Assembly (NCBI GenBank): GCA_905213155.1
Contig: CAJMHI010000003.1
Coordinates: 1-64,000, forward strand
DNA: 64,000 nt
Direction: 5' to 3'
Source of the DNA: an uncultured Acidaminococcus sp.
Lineage (GTDB): Bacteria > Bacillota > Negativicutes > Acidaminococcales > Acidaminococcaceae
Both the position numbers and the translations under genes were made by a program. Below the pieces are notes generated by a model. The model was not told the DNA's origin. It searched no databases and worked only from the letters and a program-made list of their open reading frames with translations. Below, piece after piece: positions 28,607-38,289 of this stretch (the stretch's first letter is position 1; each line of letters starts with the position of its first letter).

Positions 28607-31204
28607 ATGGCAAAAGATAAATACAGGATTTACGAAATCGCCAAAGAACTCAACCTGGATACGAAGAAGGTTTTGAACTTCCTGGCGGATCATAAGATTG
28701 CTGTGAAGGGAAATTTCAGCACGGTAGAAAAAAGCGTCCGGGATATGGTGGTAACTGGGATGAAAACCCACCAGGACAAAGTAGCGCCGGTAAAAGAAGC
28801 GGCACAGCGCCTGCAAAATAAAGCGGCTCAAATGGTCAAGCCGGTGGTGGAGAAAGTCGCCCAGGTAAAAAGCGACGTAGCCGCAGGGAAAGCCGCTATT
28901 AAAGCGAACCATGCCCGGCAAAATAGTGCGCCCCAAACGGCGCAGCGTACCCAAAACGACCGTGCGCAGCGCAGCGATAACCGGGACGTACGGGGTGGCC
29001 GCTATCATAGTGAGCAGCGCAATGACCGCAGTGGTGGGCGCCCCAATACCAGTGGTGTGCGTCGTGACGGCGTGCGCAGTGACAACCGGGGAAACCAAAA
29101 CCGGGACGGCAGAAACGACCGGGGGAACCGCCCGCAAACCGGAGAAAGAAACCGGAATGCTTCCGGGAACCGTTTTAACCATAACGATAGAAACGGCAGC
29201 GGCGGACAAAATCGCAATAACGGCGGCCGGAAATCTTCTGGTAACCGTAATGGCTCGTCGGCACCTGTGGGGATGAACAGCACCCATGCCGGGAAAGACC
29301 AGGGGCGGCGGAACAACCGGAACGAGAAAAAAGAAAAGATCAAGGGATCCTATGCTTCCAGGGACAGCCGTCCCATGCACAGTGCCGGCCATGATATGAA
29401 GCATCGGCACAATACTGGTGCCAAAAATACGGCCCAGGCACCGAAGAAAGTGGAAGCCGTGCATCCCGCCAGCGTAGAAGTGGGCGAAAGCATCAGCGTA
29501 AAAGATTTCGCCAAACTTTTGGGCCGGGAAGCCACGGAACTGATTAAAAAGCTCTTCATGCTGGGCAAGATGGTGACCATCAACCAGGAGATTGACCATG
29601 ATACCGCCACTTTGGTGGGGATGGAATTTAACTGCGAAGTCAAAGAACCGCCTCCTGAGGTAGATCCTACAGAAGTACCGGAAGTGGAAGATGATCCCAA
29701 GCTGCGGGTTCCGCGGCCTCCTGTGGTGACCGTTATGGGACACGTAGACCATGGTAAAACCTCTCTGCTGGATGCCATCCGTAAAACCAACGTGACCGCA
29801 CGGGAAGCGGGCGGTATTACCCAGCATATCGGTGCCTATCGTGTCATTTGCCAGGGCAAGCCCATTGTTTTCCTGGATACGCCGGGCCACGAAGCCTTTA
29901 CGGCCATGCGGGCTCGGGGTGCGCAGGTGACGGATATTGCGGTACTTGTTGTGGCAGCTGATGACGGGGTTATGCCCCAGACCATTGAAGCCATTAACCA
30001 TGCCAAAGCCGCCAAGGTCCCCATTATCGTTGCCATTAATAAAATCGATAAAGAAGGGGCTAACCCGGATTTCGTAATGCAGCAGCTGTCCGAACAGGGG
30101 CTGATTCCTGAAGCCTGGGGCGGCGATACCATTATGGTGCCGGTTTCCGCCCGGCAAAAGAACGGGATTTCCGATTTGCTGGAAATGATCCTTTTGGTAG
30201 CGGATATGCTGGAACTAAAAGCCAACCCCAATTTGCCTGCCCATGGCACGATCATTGAAGCCAAGCTGGATAAAGGCAGAGGCCCTGTGGCTACCATTCT
30301 GATTGACAGAGGGACGCTGCATATTGGTGATTCCATCCTGGCCGGGACAACCTACGGCAAAGTCCGTGCAATGGTGAACGATCGGGGCGAGAAAGTGAAA
30401 AAAGCGCTGCCTTCTACCCCTGTGGAAGTACTGGGCTTTAACGATGTACCGGCAGCCGGCGATATTATGGACGCCTGCGAAGAACACATTGCCCGCAGCG
30501 TAGCAGAAAAACGGCAGGGCAAACAAAAACTGGAAGAACAAAAGAGTGCCAAGGTCTCTCTGGATGATATTTACAGCCGGATCAAAGAAGGGGAATTAAA
30601 AGACCTGAATATCGTGGTCAAAGCGGACGTGCAGGGCACCATTCAGGCCCTGGAGCAGAGCTTAACCCGGATTAAGAATGACGAAGTAAAAGTCGTGATT
30701 GTGCACTCCGGCGTAGGCGCCATCAACGAAAGCGACGTCATGCTGGCCTCTGCTTCCAATGCGCTGATTATCGGGTTTAACGTACGTCCGGATGGCAACG
30801 CCCGGAAAGTAGCGGAGCAGGAAAAAGTGGATATTCGCACCTATCGCGTTATCTACGATGCATTAAACGACGTGGAAGCTGCCATTAAGGGTATGCTGGC
30901 GCCGAAATTCAAAGAAAATATTATCGGCCATGTGGAAATCCGCAAGGTGATTCCGATTAATAAAATGCTTATCGCCGGCGCTTATGTAAAAGACGGAAAG
31001 ATTAACCGCTCTGCCAAGATCCGCCTGGTGCGGGACGGCATTGTGGTGCATGAAGGGGAACTGGATTCCCTGCGCCGCTTTAAGGACGATGTAAAAGAAG
31101 TAGCGGCAAACTATGAGTGCGGCCTGACCCTGAAAGATTACCGGGACATCAAGGAAGGAGACCAACTGGAAGTCTACGAAATGCAGGAGATTGCCCCGGA
31201 ATAA
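28607..31204 (+). CDS. infB: Translation initiation factor IF-2
   Basis: GTPase that places fMet-tRNA on the 30S subunit. About 865 residues. N-terminal IF2_N helix ([19 protein letters not shown]), then a long linker (about 100-260) extremely rich in Arg, Asn and Gly, a second IF2_N-like domain, and the G domain with GHVDHGKT (about 377), DTPGHEAF and NKID, followed by domains II-IV. I prefer ATG 28607, 6 bp after GGAGGT; the in-frame GTG at 28601 abuts the ribosome site. Confidence 0.98.
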   Translation: MAKDKYRIYEIAKELNLDTKKVLNFLADHKIAVKGNFSTVEKSVRDMVVTGMKTHQDKVAPVKEAAQRLQNKAAQMVKPVVEKVAQVKSDVAAGKAAIKANHARQNSAPQTAQRTQNDRAQRSDNRDVRGGRYHSEQRNDRSGGRPNTSGVRRDGVRSDNRGNQNRDGRNDRGNRPQTGERNRNASGNRFNHNDRNGSGGQNRNNGGRKSSGNRNGSSAPVGMNSTHAGKDQGRRNNRNEKKEKIKGSYASRDSRPMHSAGHDMKHRHNTGAKNTAQAPKKVEAVHPASVEVGESISVKDFAKLLGREATELIKKLFMLGKMVTINQEIDHDTATLVGMEFNCEVKEPPPEVDPTEVPEVEDDPKLRVPRPPVVTVMGHVDHGKTSLLDAIRKTNVTAREAGGITQHIGAYRVICQGKPIVFLDTPGHEAFTAMRARGAQVTDIAVLVVAADDGVMPQTIEAINHAKAAKVPIIVAINKIDKEGANPDFVMQQLSEQGLIPEAWGGDTIMVPVSARQKNGISDLLEMILLVADMLELKANPNLPAHGTIIEAKLDKGRGPVATILIDRGTLHIGDSILAGTTYGKVRAMVNDRGEKVKKALPSTPVEVLGFNDVPAAGDIMDACEEHIARSVAEKRQGKQKLEEQKSAKVSLDDIYSRIKEGELKDLNIVVKADVQGTIQALEQSLTRIKNDEVKVVIVHSGVGAINESDVMLASASNALIIGFNVRPDGNARKVAEQEKVDIRTYRVIYDALNDVEAAIKGMLAPKFKENIIGHVEIRKVIPINKMLIAGAYVKDGKINRSAKIRLVRDGIVVHEGELDSLRRFKDDVKEVAANYECGLTLKDYRDIKEGDQLEVYEMQEIAPE

Positions 31205-31216
31205 GGAGGACGGACG

Positions 31217-31600
31217 ATGTCGAAACTGCGTGCTGAAAAATTGCAGGCACTGATTAAGCAGGAGTTAAGCACCATGCTGCTCCGGGATGTAAAAGATCCG
31301 CGGGTTAAATTTGTTACCATTACCAGTGTGGAAGTCAGTAACGATTTAAGCTATGCCAAGGTCTATGTGAGCCTCTTTGGCAGCAATGAACAACAGGATC
31401 TGGCATGGCAGGGCTTGCAGCGTGGCATAGGATTCTTCCGGACGGAAATCGCAAAACGCATCAATTTGCGGGTTGCCCCCATCCTTAGTTTCCATAAAGA
31501 CACCTCTATGGAGTACAGTGCTCATATTGAATCCATCCTTGACGAACTAAAAAAGGATGAAGCGCAGAAAAAAGAGCAAAAGGAAGCACAACATGAGTAA
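31217..31600 (+). CDS. rbfA: 30S ribosome-binding factor RbfA
   Basis: Late 30S maturation factor, KH-like fold, 127 residues. LRAEKLQALIKQELSTMLLRDVKDPRV near the start and SYAKVYVSLFG are typical, as is the LRVAPILSFHKDTSMEYSAHI block. The C-terminus is highly charged (Lys/Gln/Glu). Follows infB by 12 bp and overlaps nrnA by 8 bp. Confidence 0.96.
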   Translation: MSKLRAEKLQALIKQELSTMLLRDVKDPRVKFVTITSVEVSNDLSYAKVYVSLFGSNEQQDLAWQGLQRGIGFFRTEIAKRINLRVAPILSFHKDTSMEYSAHIESILDELKKDEAQKKEQKEAQHE

Positions 31601-32552
31601 GCAGGTGGACGAAAAGGAAGCCTGGGAATTGATGCAGCGGGCCCGTCACATTGTGCTAGTAAGTCATATCGGGCCTGACGGGGATACCCTTGGCAGTACC
31701 TTGGGGCTATATCATGCCTTGCGGCACACCGGCAAGGAGGTTACCTGCCTGGTGGATGACACGCTGCCGGCGGCGTACCATTTTTTGCCGGGCATTTCCG
31801 CCTATAAACATCCCATAGAGGGAGAGAAACTCCCCTGCGATCTGCTTGTGGTGGTAGATGCCAGCAGTGAGGACCGCATGGGAAAGTGCCGGGAGGTGTT
31901 GGAAGACGCCCCGGTGCTGAACATCGATCACCATATATCCAATACGCATTTTGCGGACTATCTCCTGCTGGATGCCAAAGCGGCTGCGGTAGGGGAGATC
32001 ATGGTGCGGCTTTTGCAGAAAAATCATGTGCCCCTTGATGAGGAGATTGCCACCTGTCTGTATACGGCCATCGTGACCGACTGCGGGTACTTTAAGTATG
32101 CCAATACGACCCCTGACTGTATGCGGGCTGCAGCTGACTTGCTGGCCTGTGGAATCCAGCCGGACAGTATTTCTGATCTTTTGGAGATGAAAGCCAGAAA
32201 TTCCGTGGAGCTACTAGCGAAAGTGCTGCCCAGTCTGACCTTCTATGCCGAGGGTAAAATCGCCACGCTGGAAGTGCCGCACGCACTGTATGACAAGAAT
32301 ATTTCTACAGAAAGCTTTATCTATCAGCCCCGGTATATAGAAGGGGTGGATGTCGCCATTTTGTTTAAGGAAGTGGAACCGAAAGCGACCCGGGTGAGCA
32401 TGCGCAGCAAGAGGGTGGATGTAAGCCAGGTCGCCCTGCAATTTCATGGCGGCGGGCACGCCAAGGCGGCGGGCTGCACGATTGGGGCTCCTCTTGCGGA
32501 GGCAAAACAGCAGCTGCTCCAGGCTGTTATCGCGGCCATGGAGACGATCTGA
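31593..32552 (+). CDS. nrnA: Bifunctional oligoribonuclease / PAP phosphatase NrnA (DHH family)
   Basis: DHH/DHHA1 phosphoesterase that degrades nano-RNA and, in homologues, dephosphorylates 3'-phosphoadenosine 5'-phosphate. About 319 residues. SHIGPDGDTLGS, VVVDASSEDRMG and the eponymous NIDHHISNTHFAD lie in the N-terminal half; GGGHAKAAGCTI marks the DHHA1 domain. The ATG at 31593 (AAGGAAG upstream) is better than 31557, which lies deep in rbfA. The stop overlaps the truB ATG (TGATG). Confidence 0.94.
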   Translation: MSKQVDEKEAWELMQRARHIVLVSHIGPDGDTLGSTLGLYHALRHTGKEVTCLVDDTLPAAYHFLPGISAYKHPIEGEKLPCDLLVVVDASSEDRMGKCREVLEDAPVLNIDHHISNTHFADYLLLDAKAAAVGEIMVRLLQKNHVPLDEEIATCLYTAIVTDCGYFKYANTTPDCMRAAADLLACGIQPDSISDLLEMKARNSVELLAKVLPSLTFYAEGKIATLEVPHALYDKNISTESFIYQPRYIEGVDVAILFKEVEPKATRVSMRSKRVDVSQVALQFHGGGHAKAAGCTIGAPLAEAKQQLLQAVIAAMETI

Positions 32553-33463
32553 TGGATGGCATCTTCAATGTATTAAAACCACCGGGCATGACCAGTCATG
32601 ACGTGGTGGGGGCACTGCGTAAGATCCTCCAGATGAAAAAAATCGGTCACGCAGGAACACTGGATCCTATGGCAGCTGGAGTATTGCCCGTTTTTACCGG
32701 GAATGCCACCCGGTTTTTGGAATACGCAGCTCATCATGAAAAATCCTATCGGGCCGAACTGACCTTTGGCTGTCGAACCGATACCGGGGATACGGAGGGA
32801 AAGGTCATCGCCAAAAGTCCGGTGCATACCTTGCCCCTTTCTCAGGTACAGGCGGCACTGGATACGTTCGTAGGGCATACTACGCAGGTCCCGCCCATGT
32901 ATTCTGCCATCAGTGTAAACGGGAAAAAACTATATAAATTAGCCCGCCAGGGTATTGAAATTGCCCGTCCGGCTAGGCCCATTTTTATCCCTGCGCTGAC
33001 CATCGTGGACTATACAGGCGCGCAGCTGGTGTTTGATGTAACCTGTTCCAAGGGAACGTTCATCCGTACGCTGTGTGAAGATATCGCACGGAAGCTAAAC
33101 ATGGAAGGAACTATGAGCTTTTTGCTGCGCCGGAGAGCGGGGGCTTTCACGCTGGAAAATGCCCATCTGCTGGAAGAAATTGCAGCAGATCCTGCGGGGT
33201 GCTGTCTTTCCCTGGATTTGGTATTGGAACAGTTTCCTGTGATCAAAGTCAATACGCTGCAGGGGCGGCGGATTGCCCAGGGCGTAGCTACTACAGTTCC
33301 TGGAGTAGCAGTCAGCGATGGGACGCTATACCAGATCCGCACCTGGGACGGGGTGCTTTTGGGGCTGGCCATCGGCAAAGAGGGGCGGCTCCGCGCCCAT
33401 AAAATTATCCGGGTACCGGAAAAGCAAGATGAGGAATGGAATGAAACTGATCAAAACGCTTGA
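32552..33463 (+). CDS. truB: tRNA pseudouridine(55) synthase TruB
   Basis: Makes the universal pseudouridine-55 in the tRNA T loop. 303 residues. Catalytic Asp is in HAGTLDPMAAGVL (about residue 35-47); FNVLKPPGMTSHDVV at the start and VPPMYSAISVNGKKLYKLARQG are family hallmarks, with a C-terminal PUA-like region. Starts on the last base of the nrnA stop and overlaps ribF by 23 bp. Confidence 0.97.
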   Translation: MDGIFNVLKPPGMTSHDVVGALRKILQMKKIGHAGTLDPMAAGVLPVFTGNATRFLEYAAHHEKSYRAELTFGCRTDTGDTEGKVIAKSPVHTLPLSQVQAALDTFVGHTTQVPPMYSAISVNGKKLYKLARQGIEIARPARPIFIPALTIVDYTGAQLVFDVTCSKGTFIRTLCEDIARKLNMEGTMSFLLRRRAGAFTLENAHLLEEIAADPAGCCLSLDLVLEQFPVIKVNTLQGRRIAQGVATTVPGVAVSDGTLYQIRTWDGVLLGLAIGKEGRLRAHKIIRVPEKQDEEWNETDQNA

Positions 33464-34370
33464 AGAACTAAAAAATGCAAATCTGCAGCCTTCAGCGGCG
33501 GCTCTGGGGACCTTTGACGGCATTCACCTGGGGCATCAGGACGTGATCGGTACCACGCGGAAGTATGCAAAGCAGCATCATCTGCAGCTCATGGTATTTA
33601 CGTTCAGCAACCATCCCTTAGCCTTCTTGAAGCCGGAAAAAGCCCCGATGCGTCTCATGGATAATGAAGAAAAAATCAGGATGATGGTAGACCTGGGCGT
33701 GGATATCCTGGTGAATCTTCCCTTTACCCAGGAATTTTCGCAAATCCCTGCGGAAGATTTTCTCACGCTTTTGGTACAAAGCGGTGTCAAGGCCGTGGGG
33801 ATTGGGGATAATTACAGCTTTGGTGCCGGTGGAAAAGGTAACCTCCATCTGCTTAAAAAAGAGCACAGCCGCTTTGGGCTGGCTGTTCTGGCCCGTCCCC
33901 TCCTAAAGGTGGAGGGCAAGGTGGTCTCCAGCAGCAATATCCGCCAACTGATCAAAGAGGGAAAGATGGCCCTAGCGGGAAAAATGCTGGGTCGGCCTTA
34001 TGCGATCCGGGGTACCGTGGTCAAAGGAGACCAGAGAGGGCGGCTTTTGGGATTTCCTACCGCCAATCTTCGTATCCTGGGGCGCAATATTGCGTTACCG
34101 CCTTTTGGCGTTTATGCAGGGAAGGTCCGAGTGGAACAAGACGTCTATGCTGCAATGATCAATATCGGCGACAACCCGACGTTCCTCCAACAGGAAACCC
34201 GGCTGGAAGCCCATCTCCTTGCCTTCACAGGGGATCTTTATGGGAAATCCATTCAGGTAGAGCTCTGGGATTATGTGCGCGGCGAAAAAAAGTTTGCGTC
34301 TCCCAAAGAGCTTGTTGCCCAGCTTACGGCAGATCAGGAAAAAGTTCAGGAAATCCTGAAAAACAAATAA
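33441..34370 (+). CDS. ribF: Bifunctional riboflavin kinase / FAD synthetase
   Basis: Makes FMN then FAD from riboflavin. About 309 residues: an N-terminal adenylyltransferase domain (ALGTFDGIHLGHQDVI; VSSSNIRQLI) and a C-terminal kinase domain (GTVVKGDQRGRLLGFPTANL; GVYAGKV; NIGDNPTF). The start at 33441 follows AGGA inside the truB end. Earlier in-frame starts (33318, 33429) lie deeper in truB or lack a ribosome site. It closes the translation operon, and supplies cofactors for the flavoproteins in this window. Confidence 0.95.
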   Translation: MKLIKTLEELKNANLQPSAAALGTFDGIHLGHQDVIGTTRKYAKQHHLQLMVFTFSNHPLAFLKPEKAPMRLMDNEEKIRMMVDLGVDILVNLPFTQEFSQIPAEDFLTLLVQSGVKAVGIGDNYSFGAGGKGNLHLLKKEHSRFGLAVLARPLLKVEGKVVSSSNIRQLIKEGKMALAGKMLGRPYAIRGTVVKGDQRGRLLGFPTANLRILGRNIALPPFGVYAGKVRVEQDVYAAMINIGDNPTFLQQETRLEAHLLAFTGDLYGKSIQVELWDYVRGEKKFASPKELVAQLTADQEKVQEILKNK

Positions 34371-34380
34371 TGTGAGAATA

Positions 34381-34413
34381 AGAAAGAGCCAGGCATGCTG
34401 CCTGGCTCTTTCT
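34381..34413. terminator. Bidirectional terminator between ribF and the MscS gene
   Basis: Perfect 15-bp stem AGAAAGAGCCAGGCA (34381-34395) with its complement at 34399-34413 around a TGC loop. Serves converging genes. Confidence 0.9.
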
Positions 34414-34425
34414 GTTTTCGGGTTA

Positions 34426-35484
34426 TTATTCTTTTCCAGCGGGCGTTTTTTCCACATAGACGCTGGTGCTGGGAAATGCAGCGCTTGTTCCCACTTCTTC
34501 CAGAATGCGCATCAATTCCAGATTGATGGCTTCTTTGGCTTTCATATATTCATTATAGGAGGTGTGGCGGCAGTAACAGATGATGGTGATATTCAGACTG
34601 CTGTCTGCCATTTCAGAAAAGGCTACACTGATATCTTTGGCAATGATGTCGGGATTCTGCCGGAGGAAGTTAGTGATTTTCTTTACCAGCTCCTGCATTT
34701 GCTGCCTGGTCGTGCTGTAGGTGACGCCTAAGGTGATTTCCAGCCTCCGCCGATCCCGGTTGGTGAAGTTTTGAATAGGGGTATTTACGATAATGGAATT
34801 GGGGATATACACCAGGCTCTGGGTGAACGTCCGCACATTGGTCGATCGGAAAGAAATGGATTCTACCACGCCTTCCACATCGTTACAAATAATCCAGTCT
34901 CCGATCCGGAAGGGTTGGTCTGCCAAAATAACCAAACAGGCAAAAAAGTTGGAGAGGGAATCTTTGGCTGCCAGGGATACAGCCAGACCGCCAATGGAAA
35001 GCCCGGCAATGAACCCGGCAATATTGACACCCCAGGTGCTGAGTACCGAAGCAATGGCCAAAAAAATAATCAACCCACGGAAAAATGTGGATAACAGGCT
35101 GCTGATCGCCGGGTCAATGGCCTTTTTTCTGCGGCTGAAAAAGTAGTGGAATAAATAATTGGTACTGGAAAAGCAGTTATACAAAATCCAGTACACGGCA
35201 ATAAGGTAAAAGGAAGAACATAAATTCTGGACGAGAGCAAGACCCGCATAGCCGCTGTAGGGAGAAGAATAGAGAAATCCATACAGGCCGCTGGTGGCGA
35301 TCAGCAGCCGGCCAGGACGATAGATTGCTGCCGCTATGCTTTCATCCACGTCAAAGGGCAGTTTGTCCAGGAGAAAGCGTATAAGTTTTACGCTCACTAC
35401 CCGAAACCCGTAATAGAAAAATATGGTAATGGCAAGCACGATAAGCGCCGGCAGCCAGTTCAAGAAATACTGGTATAAAGTCAT
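34426..35484 (-). CDS. MscS-family mechanosensitive channel
   Basis: Inner-membrane small-conductance mechanosensitive channel family, 352 residues. About five hydrophobic segments in the first 200 residues, then the pore helix IAGFIAGLSIGGLAVSLAAKDSLSNFFAC and the beta domain starting near RIGDWIICNDVEGVVESI with VYIPNSIIVNTPIQNF. Longer at the N-terminus than E. coli MscS (286 aa), closer to YnaI/YbdG-type members. RBS GGGAGG before ATG 35484. Divergent from the glycerate kinase gene. Confidence 0.93.
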   Translation of the reverse strand: MTLYQYFLNWLPALIVLAITIFFYYGFRVVSVKLIRFLLDKLPFDVDESIAAAIYRPGRLLIATSGLYGFLYSSPYSGYAGLALVQNLCSSFYLIAVYWILYNCFSSTNYLFHYFFSRRKKAIDPAISSLLSTFFRGLIIFLAIASVLSTWGVNIAGFIAGLSIGGLAVSLAAKDSLSNFFACLVILADQPFRIGDWIICNDVEGVVESISFRSTNVRTFTQSLVYIPNSIIVNTPIQNFTNRDRRRLEITLGVTYSTTRQQMQELVKKITNFLRQNPDIIAKDISVAFSEMADSSLNITIICYCRHTSYNEYMKAKEAINLELMRILEEVGTSAAFPSTSVYVEKTPAGKE

Positions 35485-35562
35485 AAAAGCCTCCCTGAGC
35501 AGAAAGTTTACTTAGATTGTACCATGTAGCAAGACAGGAAGAAAGAGCAGGACCGATAAATA

Positions 35563-35571
35563 TGGTATAAT
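35563..35571 (+). promoter_or_regulatory. Extended -10 promoter of the glycerate kinase gene
   Basis: TGG-TATAAT (35563-35571), a TGN extended -10 with no good -35. Start expected near 35578. Confidence 0.55.
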
Positions 35572-35614
35572 ATTTCAAATGATGCAGCGAGTGCTGCCGA
35601 TGAGGGGGGGAACG

Positions 35615-36847
35615 ATGATGGATTTACGAAAAGATGCAGAAACCATTATGCAGGCTGCCATTCAGGCTACGCAGCCGGATGCAGCCGTGGCCAAAGCCTT
35701 GAAAGATAAAACGTTCGGCAAGGGGAAAATCATTCTGGTGGCGATCGGAAAAGCTGCCTGGCAGATGGCTAAAACCGCCAACGATATTCTAAAAGAAAAA
35801 ATTGACGCGGGTATTGTTATCACTAAATATGGCCATAAAAAAGGAGATTTGCCGCCTTTGGAAATCTGGGAAGCGGGGCATCCGGTACCGGATCAAAATT
35901 CGCTGGACGCTACCCAACGGGCCATTGACCTGGTCAGCAATCTGACAAAAGAAGATACGGTTTTATTTCTTATCAGCGGCGGCGGAAGTGCGCTTTTTGA
36001 AAAGCCCCTGATTCCCCTAAAGGAATTGCAGGATATTACCAGCGATCTTTTGGGCAGTGGGGCCGATATTGTCTCCATGAATATAGTACGCAAGCGCCTT
36101 TCTGCTGTAAAAGGCGGCAAATTTGCTCAGCTCTGTGCTCCGGCCAGCGTCTATGCCATTATCCTCAGCGATATTATTGGGGATCCCTTGGATATGATTG
36201 CTTCCGGCCCGGCCTATCCTGATAGTTCTACCTGTGCCGACGTGGAAAAAATTATCAGGAAATATAAAATCATGCTGCCAGAAGATGGACAAGAGGCCCT
36301 TAAAGTAGAAACGCCTAAAAAACTGGACAATGTGGAAACGGTGATCACAGGGAGCGTCACCGAGCTGGCGGCAGCCGGTAAAAAAGCGGCAGAAGCCTTG
36401 GGGTATACGACTACGCTGCTTACCACCAGTCTCACCTGTGAGGCCCGGGAAGCAGGGAGCTTTTTGGCAGCCATCGGGCGGGAATATGCACACGCCGGGA
36501 AGAAGCTGGCCTTTTTGGCAGGGGGCGAAACTGTGGTGCGCCTTGTGGGACACGGCAAAGGCGGACGCAACCAGGAAATTGCCCTGGCTGCGGCTGAAGG
36601 GATTGCAGGACTTTCTAATGTGGCGGTATTTTCCTTTGGTAGCGACGGGACGGACGGCCCTACCGATGCTGCAGGAGGATACGCTGACGGGACGACCCAA
36701 AAACAATTGGCGGCAAGTGGGATTTCCATCAGTTCTGTTTTGGAAGAAAATGATGCCTACCACGCCTTGGAAAAAATGCAGGGCCTTTTGGTGACGGGTG
36801 CGACAGGGACCAATGTAAACGACCTGAGTGTTTTACTGATTGGGTAA
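35615..36847 (+). CDS. Glycerate 2-kinase (GckA/TtuD, MOFRL type)
   Basis: About 410 residues of the DUF4147/MOFRL family, which phosphorylates D-glycerate to 2-phosphoglycerate (GckA, TtuD). LVAIGKAAWQMAKTA near 35, WEAGHPVPDQNS near 90, LISGGGSALFE near 120, and the MOFRL end with LAGGETVVRLVGHGKGGRNQEIAL. ATG 35615 follows a run of G (GAGGGGGGG). An in-frame ATG at 35579 lies right at the predicted transcription start and is rejected. Single gene with its own promoter. Confidence 0.9.
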   Translation: MMDLRKDAETIMQAAIQATQPDAAVAKALKDKTFGKGKIILVAIGKAAWQMAKTANDILKEKIDAGIVITKYGHKKGDLPPLEIWEAGHPVPDQNSLDATQRAIDLVSNLTKEDTVLFLISGGGSALFEKPLIPLKELQDITSDLLGSGADIVSMNIVRKRLSAVKGGKFAQLCAPASVYAIILSDIIGDPLDMIASGPAYPDSSTCADVEKIIRKYKIMLPEDGQEALKVETPKKLDNVETVITGSVTELAAAGKKAAEALGYTTTLLTTSLTCEAREAGSFLAAIGREYAHAGKKLAFLAGGETVVRLVGHGKGGRNQEIALAAAEGIAGLSNVAVFSFGSDGTDGPTDAAGGYADGTTQKQLAASGISISSVLEENDAYHALEKMQGLLVTGATGTNVNDLSVLLIG

Positions 36848-36873
36848 ACAGCTGTTACATAAACGATTAAGTA

Positions 36874-36895
36874 AAATATTTATTATTAAATATTT
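36874..36895. repeat. Paired AAATATTT boxes at the M20/DUF3100 promoter
   Basis: Two copies of the self-complementary octamer AAATATTT (36874-36881 and 36888-36895), 6 bp apart, the second touching the -35. Operator or UP element. Confidence 0.45.
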
Positions 36896-36922
36896 GCTAA
36901 ATTAAAGAAAACAGTGTATGAT
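36894..36922 (+). promoter_or_regulatory. Promoter of the M20 / DUF3100 operon
   Basis: TTGCTA (36894-36899), 17-bp spacer, TATGAT (36917-36922). Confidence 0.65.
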
Positions 36923-36951
36923 AATTGCATACAAAAATTTAGGAAGGGAAG

Positions 36952-38289
36952 TTGCTTATTACGGACAAGAATGCATGCAAGCAAAAAGTTTTTTCCTGTA
37001 TTGATGCAGCGGAACGTGAGCTGCGGGAGTATGCTGCCAGTGTGGCAGCCGAACCAGAATACGGATTCCGTGAATTTAAAACCTCGGACAAACTGGCGGC
37101 CCAGTTTGATAAACTGGGGATTCCCTATAAACGGGGTATGGCGATCACCGCTGTGAAAGGCATGCTAAAAGGTGGACATCCCGGTCCTACCATTGCCATT
37201 TTAGGGGAGCTGGATGCTATCGGGTGCCCGGAACATCCTGATGCCAATCCGGACACGGGCGCTGTCCATGCCTGCGGACATCATATGCAGCAGTCCGCCA
37301 TGCTTTCTGCGGCCTATGGACTGGCCCGCAGCGGCGTAATGAAGGACTTATGGGGCAATGTGGTATTCTTTGGGGTACCGGCAGAAGAATATATTCAGCT
37401 GGCCTACCGGCAAAAACTACGGAAAGAAGGAAAACTCCATTATCTTTGCGGCAAAGGAGAACTGATTTACGAGGGCGAATTTGATGACATCGATATGTCC
37501 ATGATGATCCACTCCCAGAAAAATTCACCGACGCCGCTTGTGGCCGTAGGCACTTCCAGCAATGGGTTTATCGCCAAAACCATTCAGTATGTGGGAAAAA
37601 GCGCCCATGCAGCAGATGCACCGGACCAGGGTATTAACGCACTGAATGCTGCTATGCTGGGGCTTTTGGGGATCAACTGTTTGCGGGAGACCTTTAAAGA
37701 AGCCGATACGGTGCGGGTACACCCCATTATCACCAAGGGCGGGGATCTGGTTAACAATGTACCGGATGATGTGCGCATTGAAACCTATGTCCGTGGCAAA
37801 ACCATGGAAGCCATTAATAAAACCAACGCAAAGGTGGACAATGCCTTGCGGGCGGGTGGCCTTGCCATCGGCGCCAAAGTGCACATCAATACGCTGCCTG
37901 GGGAACTGCCCCTTGTCTGTAATGCAGCTTTGAATGATTTGTTCGTAGCCAATGCCAAGGACGCATTCCCCGGTGTAGAAGTCGTAGATACAGGGCATTT
38001 CAGCGCTTCTACGGATATGGGGGATGTATCCCATCTGATGCCGGCGATTCATCCTTTTGTCGGCGGTGTGGACGGGTTGCTCCATGGATCCAATTTTAAA
38101 GTCGTGGATTTTAAATCTGCTGCCATGCTTCCTGGAAAAGCCTTTGCGGGGATGATTGTAGATCTTTTAAGCGACGGAGCCGAAAAGAGCAAAGCCATTC
38201 TCAAAGACTATAAGCCAGTGCTGACGAAAGAACAATATATTGCACAAATGGACAGCTATCTGAAAGAAGAAGGGGAGGAAGAAGCATGA
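36952..38289 (+). CDS. M20-family amidohydrolase (AbgB-like)
   Basis: A zinc-dependent M20 peptidase-family hydrolase of 445 residues, similar in layout to aminobenzoyl-glutamate hydrolase subunit AbgB. Metal-binding sequence HACGHHMQQSA near residue 103 and GVPAEEY near 143; a dimerisation insert near 200-320. TTG start after AGGAAGGGAAG; there is no better ATG. It overlaps the DUF3100 gene by 4 bp and heads a three-gene operon with two membrane proteins, suggesting hydrolysis of an imported amide (for example N-acyl or p-aminobenzoyl amino acid). Substrate not determined. Confidence 0.9.
   Translation: MLITDKNACKQKVFSCIDAAERELREYAASVAAEPEYGFREFKTSDKLAAQFDKLGIPYKRGMAITAVKGMLKGGHPGPTIAILGELDAIGCPEHPDANPDTGAVHACGHHMQQSAMLSAAYGLARSGVMKDLWGNVVFFGVPAEEYIQLAYRQKLRKEGKLHYLCGKGELIYEGEFDDIDMSMMIHSQKNSPTPLVAVGTSSNGFIAKTIQYVGKSAHAADAPDQGINALNAAMLGLLGINCLRETFKEADTVRVHPIITKGGDLVNNVPDDVRIETYVRGKTMEAINKTNAKVDNALRAGGLAIGAKVHINTLPGELPLVCNAALNDLFVANAKDAFPGVEVVDTGHFSASTDMGDVSHLMPAIHPFVGGVDGLLHGSNFKVVDFKSAAMLPGKAFAGMIVDLLSDGAEKSKAILKDYKPVLTKEQYIAQMDSYLKEEGEEEA

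Noticed and set aside
28556..30157. 533-codon minus-strand frame opposite infB
   Set aside because: It comes from the codon bias and low-complexity linker of infB; no domain is readable.
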